A DNA stretch of 39,603 bases from Ophiostoma sp. CBS 140.51. Taxonomy: Eukaryota > Ascomycota > Sordariomycetes > Ophiostomatales > Ophiostomataceae. Both the position numbers and the translations under genes were made by a program. The stretch spans positions 1 to 39,603 of the forward strand of contig JANSLP010000302.1 of the NCBI GenBank assembly GCA_029298735.1, given 5' to 3'. The notes below the pieces were generated by a model. That model saw only the letters and a list, made by a program, of their open reading frames with translations, was not told the origin of the DNA and did not search any database. Below, in pieces: positions 21,001 to 32,000 of this stretch (positions are counted from its first letter, which is position 1; the number at the start of each line of letters is the position of its first letter).

Positions 21001-23048
21001 TCCTTGCAGCTGCAGGAGGCTGCATCAACATGCAACTGAGTCTATGTAAGGCTTATTTCCTCACTTGCTGTTTCCTCACTTCACGGAGCTCCTTCCCAAA
21101 ATCGGCGCCATGCATGTCGCTGTTTCCTCTTTCTGTCTTTTCTACTCTTGCACCTCAACACTACACTTTCCGGCTTGCCCTTTCGAGACTCTCGAAATAC
21201 GACACCAATGCAGGAGAAGGAAAGTGCATAATGCTGGCATCCAAATTTGTCGTAGTTGGAGCAACCTGTTGTGCAGGCCACTGCAACTTGCCAGTGCCCC
21301 GTTGAGGAGAGTGCATTAGCTCCAAGCCCTCCTCCTCTGTTTCTTCCTTCTCGTACGAAGCCAAGGTCTGGGGAAGGATTGAGATATGTGTTCGAGGCAG
21401 AAAAAAAGGTAAAGGCCGGATCGTAAAAATACGGCAAGAAGGTCAACGAAGAGAAGCCTCATTCCCGTAACTGTAAGGCACCGTCTCCGCTCCTTCCTCT
21501 CATTGTTCCACTGTAAATAACGTCGTCAATACTCTGTAATTGCTTTTTCGTTTAAAAAGAAATAGTCCAATATTTTTCTTATTGTTCCTTTCTGCAAACG
21601 TCGTCGTTTTTCTCCTAGCGCCTGGTTAGGCGCTTCAGAGCTCCTCTGGACTCCATTTCCTATCGAGATAGTAGCCCCCATCTTTTGTTTGCCCAGGTCC
21701 CTCTTTTCGTGCCCCTGAACGATCTTCATTTAAAGTCGCTTCGTTCTCGATCCGGGCATCGTACCTGCCTCAGAGCCCCTATGATTTGAAAGAGGCTTTA
21801 TGTTCATCCCCCACCGTGACTTCCTTTTTGCTTTTTCCCTTTGCGGGCAACCAATGGGTGTGCTGCATCGCTCTTGCCTCATGCACAGAACTCTTTAGCG
21901 GCTTGGGGCCGACTGAATCTTCAGCAGGCGCCACTTGAGGAAAGAAGGAAGTTGAGGCAACAGGACAAGTCACAATGGCGCCTCCAGCTGAAAATAGGAA
22001 ATAGTTGGCACAAAGCCAGTATGTCCTACTTTGTATCACACTTGGATGCTTTCTTTTTTTCTGAACTTGGGCAGTCTCTGAGTCTATCCTGCTTGGCCTG
22101 ATCTCTGGAGCACGCCATACGCAAATGCCCTTGGTTTAGCGGTGGCCGTTCGAAAGTGAGACACTGTGCTAACATAGGGTCAGAGCTCAAAGGGGCAAAA
22201 AATAGAAACAAAATGGCCCGTGTAAACAAACTGAAACGCTCCTTCCTCTTTCGCGATGGAAGTGTTGTTTTCTTGATGAAAACAACAGTCAAAATGGCAG
22301 GCGCAGCCTGCGCAAAAGACAGGCACACCTGCCCGGACGGAGCATTGGAAATTCAAGACGGCCGGTTGTCGCCTGCCAGACCCATCGTCACTCCAGATTC
22401 AGATGCGAACAGGGGTAAAAAGTGACAGCCCCTGTCCCTCCCGCTTGCTACGTGGATTGCTCGCAGCGGACGACGTATGAATCAGGGCGGAGCCATCGCC
22501 GCCACAGCGCTGCTCTCAGTGATCCGAACAGGGGGGCATTCTGCGCATCGGACTTTTGACTGTGATCAATTTCGTGGATCTCGTGCTTGTCGACCGAAAA
22601 AATGACAGCAGTGCCAAAAGGCACATTCGAATTTCTATGCGCGGATACCCAAAAGGTACAAGTGCTGAAGATCGGGCGGTATTTTAGTGCAATTTTTTGA
22701 CGTTCGGAAGGAGCAACCCTTTCAGCTGGGTCGCCATTGCCCATTTAGGGCAGATAATCCCAGACAGTGGACCTGTCCAGGGCAATGATGGGCAGACAGG
22801 GGAAGGCGCGAATGAGAGACGACATGAGAACATGGAAAGAGACGACAAATCTCGAAGAAAAGAGGAAAGAAGGAAGACGAGAAAAGACAAGGAGCAGCCA
22901 AAGTGGAAAGCAAGTCGCGCAGAAGCAACAAGAACGAACGAGAAACAGCCCAAAGCGTGCCTGTGCCTGCGTCTGTCCACGTCAAAGCACGAGCTTGGAA
23001 GGCACGCTGGGTAGACTTGTGTTGTGCTCCTCTGTACTCTGTGCTCCG

Positions 23049-23057
23049 TACTCCGTA
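23049..23057 (+). repeat. Dispersed nonamer TACTCCGTA, here overlapping a near-copy
   Basis: The segment around 23041-23058 contains two CTCCGTA units eight bases apart, the second being an exact TACTCCGTA. This suggests the motif can expand in tandem. Confidence 0.7.
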
Positions 23058-25371
23058 CAAAGGAGGATTTTGTCGTCGGAGCACAAGCACAAAACGCAGA
23101 AACGATCGTCACCATCCTTCGCATCCGCGCCCACTGTTTTTCTACCGGTTTTTTGTCTCGCCCCGCGCGCCACGACATGTCTCCCGCCTCCTCGCACATC
23201 TGCATCGTCCCTGCCTATGACAATCCTCCGACAATCTCAGATACTCGTCGACCCATCTCGTCTTGTCTCAATTCGGGCCCATTTCTTCCAGAATATCGCC
23301 GTCGCCTGGCCCCAAAGGTGGCTCGCCGCACGGCCGCAGTTCTTGCCTCTCAAATTTCATTTTTAAAGCTAGACAAGCGAGACGGACTGAATTGGCCCAA
23401 GAGGGTGATATGGATAGAACAGAAGACGACAAACGAAGCGGCCGACGCACAAGAAGAGGCAAGAAAACGCTCGTGCCTCCATTCCTCCCCTCCATCTTCT
23501 CGTCGTCGTTCGACCTGCGTAGCTGTCGCCAACAGGACCAGTTAGCCTGCACGCTAGAGTCTGTCCTGCATTCATAGCGCAAGACAGCTGTTCCTCTTCC
23601 TTCTCCGAACGGAGTCGAAAAAGGCAAAAAGGTTGTTGAGGAGGTCGAGGAGGTTGCTTCTCCTGCGTCGCCGATTGGACCTAGCCAGTCAATGACCCAG
23701 AAAGACGAATTGGCGAACGAATGAACGCGCCTTCGGCCGCCAACAACAAAAAGCGGGACGCAGACAGAAAGAAAGAAAAAAAAAAAGGGACAAGAAAAGA
23801 CGGTGCCGGGTGCCTGAGCGCTCTTATCTGCTATCGCCAAACAGGGTGACCCCTGCTCACGACCCCTGATGCGGTGGGAAAGAGAGCACAAAGAAAACCG
23901 AATTCGAGAAAAAAGAACGGTCCTTGCTACGCGGCCGAGCGAAGAAACCCATAGCGTCGTCGTCGACTGCAAGAAGAGTCCTCTCGGTCGTCTTGTATTA
24001 CGAAATACCAATTCCCATCAGGGCTGGTGCCCATGGCTGGCCACGAGAAAAAGAACTGGACGCAGATGTTGAAGGAGCGAGACGAACACACTCGCTTCGT
24101 GGAATTCCGTCTCGTTTCCTCACCGTGGCCCAGGGAAACAATTGCACACGAGGTAATACGTCGTATTTGCCTTGTACTTCGGTCTTTCTACCCCGGGCTA
24201 TCGTCCATTGGACTCCCGTGCATGTGTTTGGCGAGGGGCTGTCCTCCGTCTTGGGTGTGGCGGCCATTCCTGACTCCCGCAAGGGGCACAGATGGTCGCT
24301 GTCGTTTGCTGATGCGTTTTTCTGACTTACACAGACGGGAAACTCATCCCGTGTGCTCCCACAAATAAGAGGCCAAAGACAAACAAATTCTTGCAGGGGA
24401 CATAAGAGAGATGAGGAGAGGCAAATCAAAGGTGAATGATCCTCGATGTTTTGCGCTCAGCGTCTTTGTCATGCCCTCCGAGACGAGAAAGCGAGAGACA
24501 ACAAGAAAAGAAACAAAAATGGAAACGAAGAAACAAAAATCCTCCCGGTGTGGAGCGCATCTGCATGCGCTTTGGCTGACGGCTACACGACATGCCGTCA
24601 TACACCGAGCAACGCTACACTGCCCTGGTCGTTCCATCTGTGCTGGCGTACTCGGGCCACTCAATGTGAGAGCGACACAGGGGGAGGTGGGAATCCGGGG
24701 CGTACTGAGACGACAAACACACTTCAAACACCCTCAATCATCTGGCCACTTCATCGGCGTCGCCAGCCGGGTTTGCGTTGTTGTCAATGTTTTTGCTTCT
24801 TTTTCTTTTCTTTCATGTCGTTTTGCTCCGCCTCTTGCTGTCGGTGAGCAATAATACCAACCTCATCAACAGTCAATGCAAAAGCCGAAGCGCCTCGCTC
24901 AGCTCACAGTCCACCGCATGCAGACGCGAGAATCGATCACAGCATCCTAGTCATCCTAGTCGGGATTCTTACTTACACGCCTCTGGAAGTATTACACACT
25001 GCACAGCCAAGGGGGGAAAGAAGCACGCACGCACGCACACACCCTCCCAATAGGCCGCACACCAACTTTCGATACGGCGCAACGCACTCTGCATTCCTCA
25101 TTGTTCGTTCGAGCTTCTTTTTCTTTAGCATTGTCCCCATTCGGCCAGCTAGTGTTTGTTCGTCCCTTCATCACAGTAGCTAGCTGAAGAGGCTGGTCCG
25201 CCCAATATTCTCCAAAACGCCCTTGCCCTGGTGGACGAGCCTTTTTTCCAGTCTGTTTCCCGGCTGTTTGGGATGGACACGGGCTAGAGCAGGCTCCCCT
25301 TTTTTCACATGGAGAAGTACTCCGTACTTGTAAGTTATTACTCCATACACATCATTCCCGCCCGTTACAAC

Positions 25372-25500
25372 AGATTCCCATTTATCTTCCCACCCCTCCC
25401 ACTTTTTGCTTTCCTTCTTGATCGTCTCTCGTTTTCTCTTTTGTGCCTGTTTGTTCTGTTCTTTTTATACCCTATACGTCTCACGGTTTTTTTCTGGATG
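25372..25500 (+). promoter_or_regulatory. Pyrimidine-rich promoter/leader tract of the 906-residue protein gene
   Basis: A long C/T-rich run on the plus strand lies about 240-370 bases upstream of the ATG at 25740. It is similar to tracts preceding other genes in the window. Assignment is by composition and position only. Confidence 0.4.
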
Positions 25501-25716
25501 AATCCCGCCTTTCAGCCAGAAAATATCCGACTTCTTTTCTATCAACAAAGCAACTTAGTCTCCAGCGCACCCAAGTAGAGCTCTACACTCACTCACCAGC
25601 TCAAGCCACTCACAACCTACACACATTTAAACTATCGACTTTTCTTTGGTGATATCGAACCGACCGACGAAGCGGCGAGAAGCGGCAACCTAGCCCTCTT
25701 GGCCAGCCTGCCGCCT

Positions 25717-25752
25717 ATGGCAGGCCAACAACCGCTGCCATGGGCCTCATGA
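25717..25752 (+). promoter_or_regulatory. Upstream ORF overlapping the main start codon
   Basis: An ATG at 25717 opens an 11-codon reading frame (product M-A-G-Q-Q-P-L-P-W-A-S) ending in TGA at 25750-25752. It runs out of frame across the main ATG at 25740. Its stop overlaps the main frame's second methionine codon in an ATGA arrangement. Scanning ribosomes that use the uORF would bypass the first main ATG, and could at best resume at the fourth codon of the main frame. It is relevant only if transcription starts upstream of 25717, which cannot be seen here. Confidence 0.5.
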
Positions 25753-28581
25753 CCTTGTTAGCAAGAAAAATAAACCCAGAAGAGAACCAGCCGCAGCTGC
25801 GAGCTCCGACATACGAGCGGAAGATCTCGACAAAATCTCCAGTCCGCCGTACGTGGTTGTGGTTATATCTTACAGTTTGTCTCTTCTACATGTACTAACA
25901 CTCATCAGTCGTCCAAACTGTCTCTCCCAGTGGCAGCACCCCAAATATCCATGGCAGCCATGCCACCTCTAAGTCAAGTTCAAATGACGTAAAGCCACGT
26001 CAATATCCATCATCACCACTATCCCAGGCCTCGTTTTCGACAGATAGTGCAGCGCCTGCCCCTGTCATTCTTGGCTTTCGGGGCGATGATCTTCCAAGTC
26101 GACCGGCTACGTCACAGCCAGCAGAGACCTCGCAAAGACCACAGCCACGGTCAAGTCTGTTAATCGCTCCTCGACCAAGGGTAGCAGGCACTCAAAGCCC
26201 AGTACCCAAGGCGAATGCACCATTAAAGGCACACTCCCACAGACCACAGAGCTCGGTCTCCAGCAGCAAATTTGCACGGTCGATTAGAACCGACGTAAGC
26301 CAGAAAGGCTACGTTGATCTTCTTGACGCGCAGTCTGAGTTCAAGCCGGCGGACTTTTACACCCGTGTCAAGGCCGCAGGCACGAGAGACTACGGTGAAG
26401 ACGTCGCGGACCGCAACATCGGGGTGAATGGATGTAACTTGGACTCTCAGCCGGTACAGGCTTTCTATGCAGTCCGGCCAAAGACTGCCAATCGTTCTTC
26501 CATGCTCGACCAACGCCGCCCCTTCTCGTCCTGGAACCGCTCAGCTAAATTCAACGAGGAGGACGAAGACAATGTCTACCAGCCGCACGTCACCAAGCAG
26601 AGCTCGATTGATTCGGCCCTCCGGTCTAAATCGCTCAACTCTTCTCACCAGGCCCTCTTTAGTCATGGAAATGCGGCTCCAGTGCTCTCGGCTCAATCTC
26701 TCGAGAAAAACCGCGACTTGCAACGCCAGGCATATAGCAATGCAATGCCGCCGTATTCTGGCAGCACATACAGCACACCAAGCCTTGCCGATATTGAGGC
26801 TCTTCACGAGCACCAGCGGCAATTGAACAGGAAGATGAAAGGCCGCAGTCTCCAAATGTCTGTTCGCGACGCAAACGGCCTTGTATCTGCATGGGACACG
26901 ACATCGCCAGAGTCTGATGACGAAATTGCAGACAGACCATCCACATCGGGTGGCATGTCGCGCCGGGTTTCTGGAGCCTCCAAGAGAGGTGGCCATGCTT
27001 TGTCTGGATTTGAGCAGAGCGACGATGGGCCAAGATACGGAGTGAACAATCAGCCCATTCTCTCGCCGCAGCCCACATCATTCCGACTGTCTGCATCATT
27101 GGCAAGCTCAGCTTTCACAACATCAAACAAGCGCCCCACGTCGATGCATAACTACCCCTCTGTCCGACGGTCACAGCAGCAGCAGCCGGCTTTTGAGTCT
27201 CACAACACTGCGCCAGATCTGTCCAACCTACCACTTCACCTGAAGGAGAAGGCCCGCAACTTCAAGGAGGACTGGCACGACGACTTGACCGACCGCGAGT
27301 CGGCACCGTCGCCTTGTAAGTTACCAATGATTTCTCCACAAGTTAAATTTCGTCCATCATGCTAACAAAAACAAAGTCATCAAAACAAGTCGCTCTCGCA
27401 GCCAGAGCAGAGAAAATATGCGCGAGATATACAACAGCGGCGCAAACATCGTCACCACACCTCGCCCACTGTCTCAGCCTGGCGAGCCAGAGGACCACAC
27501 ACCCGGACACACCAACTCAACCCGCCATTGGTCTATGGCCTCAACAGCCCCGACAATATCGAGCTCCAGCTCAGCCACGTATGGACGCCCCAATTCACGC
27601 CACACGACAAACACTTCGATCGATCTGAGCACGACCGGCCCACCATCCACGAGTGACGCGACAAGCAAGGGACAAAGCAGCCAAAGATCCGACGCCATTA
27701 AACGGAGTCTTGCCGCTCTCCAGTCGCCGATGTTCAACATTGACGACTACGTCTCGTCCGACGATGACTCTTTCATCGCCAGTCAGGCCGAGCGCAGCGC
27801 TAGCGAAGAAGACTTGCTCTTCAACAGCGGATACGGCAAGATGGGCATTCAACTGCCTGGTCTTGAGGACGCCTTTGCAGTTCCAGCACCAATTGCTCTG
27901 GTCCGGAGTCCTCGTATGAGTGCCCCGAAGCAGAACGAAGATTTTCGCCGTGCATTCGGCGAGCCGCCCCTGATGACCAAGCTGGCTCTGCGCCAGATGG
28001 CCAGCGACGACTCTCTCAACAGCAACCCCGGCCAACGCAGACGGCTTTCGTCTGGCGCATCTGGCACTGCCAACGTGCGGAAAAGCAACTCGCGCGAAGA
28101 GTTGAACGCCACCTCAAGCCCGGTCAAGCGCACAGAGACGAAGCGCATGTCTGCACTTTTGGGGTCGTCGTCCACACATCACGGCAGCAACGGCGGTGCC
28201 CTCGGCAGCCACAGCCTTTTGTACAACCCTCGTCCCAACCCTCGCCTCGCCCATGGTAGCAACGTGGGCGGGCAGGTGATTGAGGAGGAGCGGTTCGAAA
28301 AGGTCGACGTTGCGACGGCTGTTCGCTTACGGAAGGAGGCCAAGTCTAAGAAGCGGGCCTCCATGATGAGCATAGCGTCGCAGACTCGTGGCCGTGGAAT
28401 GGTCAAGACAGTCAGCATCGAGAGCCGCAAAACTGGTAACAGCAATGGCAACATCCAGCAGGAGGCCAATATCAAGGCCGTGCGCCAAAAGGCAATTGTT
28501 TCCAGCGCACCAGCTGATATTGCCAACGTTCCCGAACTTATCGAGGACCACGAACACACCATCGAGTCTGACGACGAGTAG
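25740..28581 (+). CDS. Conserved fungal low-complexity protein of unknown function
   Basis: Exons are 25740-25848, 25909-27315 and 27377-28581 (stop TAG), giving 906 residues with exact phase across both introns (109+1407+1205 nt). Donors are GTACGT and GTAAGT; CTAAC branch sites precede both acceptors. The start context (GCTGCCATGG) is strong. The protein is mostly disordered and rich in Ser, Pro, Arg and Gln. A more conserved-looking block appears near residues 170-225 (G-Y-V-D-L-L-D-A-Q-S-E, then A-D-F-Y-T-R-V-K, then R-D-Y-G-E-D-V-A-D-R-N). Acidic patches (S-S-D-D-D-S) alternate with basic Ser/Arg segments, and near the C-terminus lies a short Arg/Lys-rich helix-prone stretch (R-L-R-K-E-A-K-S-K-K). 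There are no membrane spans, signal peptide or catalytic motif. From general familiarity this resembles a Pezizomycotina-specific hypothetical family; many Ser/Thr sites suggest phosphorylation. It converges with the Dicer gene. Confidence 0.85.
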
Positions 28582-29060
28582 TCTTGTTTCGAAGTGAATT
28601 TGGAGTTTCGGATGGGTTGGTTGATGACGATGCACGACACAGCTTGGATCAACAAGCATCTACACTCTTTTAATATTTCCTTTACTCTCTTTTGTTACGA
28701 TTTCTGGGCATTTTTCTTCTTCTTTACTTCCTTGATCCCTTGTTGGCTATTTCCTTTGTATCCTCTCGCATGTACGGTTTCTTTTACTTTCCATTTTGGT
28801 TTTGGATTACTCGCATTGCTTCTCTAGCTAGTCATTTCTATACCCCCTTTATTAGAAGATATATTATGAAGATGATCTTACATGCTTTCTTTCCTGCTTT
28901 TCTACCTAATCGACCAGTTCCCAAATCAACGCGTTTCTCATCCTTCTTAAAATCAGCGCACTACTACTCGTACAACAACCTGCCCATCCAACTTTTACCC
29001 CTTCCTGCCATCTCTTCCTAAAATTCCGTTCTTCTCCTCATGTCTTCCCCTCCCACCTGA
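28582..29060. other. Convergent intergenic spacer (479 bp)
   Basis: T/C-rich sequence between the stop codons of the 906-residue protein (+) and the Dicer-like gene (-). It presumably holds both 3' UTRs and polyadenylation regions. No gene is seen. Confidence 0.6.
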
Positions 29061-32000
29061 CTACACCGCAGTCGATGAAGCAGCCACATCGTCACCGTCG
29101 CCAGCCTCGGCTTCCTGAGCTTTGGCGTCCGCGACGGCTTCCGCTTCGGCCTTCACACGACAGTCACAGCCCGTCATCGCCCGGAACACCTCGACACTGA
29201 GGCTGTCCAGCTTCACCAGTGCCTGTTTGGCCGCCGCGATCTTGGCGTACCGGCCGCTCTCCGCCATACCGTAACCCAAAACACGGCCGTGCACTAGGAA
29301 GCCGGCCGCCACTTTGGTTGCAAACGTGACGCAGCCGTCGCCCTCATTGTCTGGGGTTTCTTGCACGACAGCGCGCCAGTCGCGGCAGCCGAACCGCTGT
29401 GTAAGGACATTGACGGCAAACGTGACGGGGTGTTTGTTGGCAAAGGTGTCATAGAGTGTCATGTCCTCAAAGTAGGGGAGAACGTGCCGCTCAAAGAAGG
29501 GTATCACAGTGCCGTAGTAATCGTAGCCCGAATCGACAAAGATGGCACCAATGTACGCCTCGAGTACATCGGCCAGCACCTTGATGGGCCGCGTGATGTG
29601 CACCCAGTAGTCACGGGCAAACGCTGTGGCAGGCTTACCGGCAGCAACGGCCTCGGCCTCGGCACACGAGCGGGCATCCTCAATCTTGGCCACGTACTCC
29701 ATGACTTGCTTCTGGAGATCGCCCGTAAACGACAGCAAGTGCTTGTGGAAACCCAGAGTGACGCTCAGTGTGCCTAGAAACTGGTTCGACACCATGGCCA
29801 TCTTGTGCTCGGTTAGCCACTGCGGGTCCTTGTCCGGGTACTTGTGGAACAGGTAGTCGACGGCGGCCATGTCAAAGAGCGCATCGCCCAGAAATTCAAG
29901 ACGTTGGTAACTCGGCAGCTGCTCGTACATGCGCGGGTACGACGGGTGCATGACGGCGCAGCGCAACAGACGCGGGTATGTAAAAGTATACCCGACGTCG
30001 CGCGCGACAGCCTTGGCCATGTGGATCTGGGCAGCCGTGGCCGGCGCCGTCTGCCACTCGGGCAGGGCATAGACCTCGAAGTACTCCTTGTAGGTCTTCA
30101 TGGGGTGGAAGTTGCTCTTGGCCACGACCGAAACAGCCTGGACGGCCAGATCAAAGTTGCGCTCCTCGTACGTGGTCAGGTAGGCGGCGCCAATCATGGC
30201 CTCGCAGACGTCGGCAATGCTCTTGTCACTCAGCGCATGGTAGCTACCCGATTGCTGCTTCCTTCCCTTCTTGAGAATCAAACCGTGCAGAGCGGCCGTG
30301 TTCACCTTGTCTTCACTCCCGCCATTCTTCAGGGCCTCCTCGGCCGCCAACTTCTCCGCCTCATCAACAACCGGAGGGTACCACGCACGGTCAAACTCTT
30401 TGGAGCGAATGTACTGCTCGAGCCCTATCTCGAGCGCATTGTTCAACAGGTTCTTGTTGCAGATCATGCACATCCGCTCAACGTGGTACTCAAACTCGTT
30501 CTTGTCTGGGACCGTCGTATAAAGGGCAATCGTGGAGGCCATCTTCAGAAACGAGTCGCCAAGAAGCTCCAGCCGTTCGTAGTTCCGGCCCATGCCCGCC
30601 TGGAAGTTCATGTCCGTCTCGGTCGCGCCCGCGTCTTCAGAGACACCACAGTCTTTGGTGCATGCCTCGAGCGCGAGGCCAGGGTGAATTCTAGGCAACC
30701 CAATCACGGCCGACGCCTCCAGCGCAATGAGCGTCGACTCAATGCGGTGGATGATGGGCGGGAAGGTGAAGATCATGGCAATTGCATCAACGGGGATCGG
30801 CGAAATACGCAGTGTGTCGAGGACGATAAGGCACCGGCTAGGTCCAAAATCGTCCAGAAACACACGCTCGTCGAGCAGGTTGCGGCGCTGGTACACGATA
30901 TCCGCCTCCACGACAACCTGGTCCTGCTTAATAGGCGTGTTGACCCGCGACTTGGACCACAGGCTAATGCTGTAGTTCAAAATGTTGCGGACAGTGTCGG
31001 CCCGGTTCCATGCGCGGTGTTTCGGCGCCGGTGCACTCTCAGGTACGGGGTCGAGCGCCGACATGTCACGACGCGCTCTACGCAAAAAGAATTTGCGCGA
31101 ACCGTCAAAGGGGTCCGACACAAACTTGTTCTCAAAGAACTCGTCGGGCTCGTCACCGCGGCACATGAGTCTCTCATTCAGGAGCGGCGCGACGTGGTGG
31201 ATGCTATCCCAGTCCAAGATAGAGCGTGCGTCGGCACCACCAGTGCCACTACTACTGAAATCCGGCAGCACAGAGTCGTGCGCCGGCTCGCTGTAAGGGG
31301 CAATAAAATACGGCATGTCCTTAGCCGTGCCCTCGTATTCCTTGCTGAAAACATCATAGAATGCGCGAAGGGTATACGCAGCAAGCGCCTCCAGCTCTTC
31401 GGTCGTCGGCTGCATGGGAACGTCCACGGGGACACAGCGGACTTTCGAGGCCCGGCCTTTGCTAAAGAACAAGGGGAACTCGGGGAGCAGAGGCACCTTG
31501 CACCGCGACAAAAACACTATCGGGCGCGATGGATTATCCAAGGACTCTGGGTGTGTGAGCGAGACAACTAAAGCATAAAGCTGCGTCGGCATGCCGAGAA
31601 CCGACCACGCCTCCGGCTTGACGCGCATCGTGTACTGGGCCTGCTTCTTGGAGCTGACGGCCAGTCGAGCGTTGCGCATGGCGGGCAGCCGAGACGAGAA
31701 GATTGGGTGCAGATGCTTGTCAATGTACTTCTTCTCGTAGAGCTTGAGACACATGGCAAAAGCCGCGGCGCATTTCGCAACCTGCTTGCGGCTGTGGGGG
31801 CGGCCGGTGGCCTGGCGGATGGGCGAGGACGACGGCAGCATCACCTCGCAGACAAAACCGTCCGTCGTGCAGAACACAGAGTATTCGGGCTTCATCGATC
31901 CCTCGCTCGGCTCAGGGAGCGTCGACACATACTGCGCCAGGATGACCAGGCTCGAGCGGTACGTCAGCTTCGCCTTAGTAGATGGCACGACATAGACCTG

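Larger units (their letters stand above)
18029..25739. other. Gene-poor 7.7 kb intergenic region
   Basis: This is the longest stretch without a supported gene. ORFs of 60-250 codons occur on both strands, but they overlap each other, are low-complexity and show no domain. It contains two TACTCCGTA copies (23049-23057, preceded by a near copy, and 25318-25326) and a GCAC-type short repeat near 25022-25038. Long non-coding transcripts, unusually long UTRs or a fast-evolving small gene cannot be excluded. Confidence 0.5.

Noticed and set aside
29844..31571. 575-codon open frame on the plus strand
   Set aside because: It lies wholly antisense to the RNase III part of the Dicer-like gene. The translation is low in recognisable motifs and is explained by the GC-rich third positions of the real gene.
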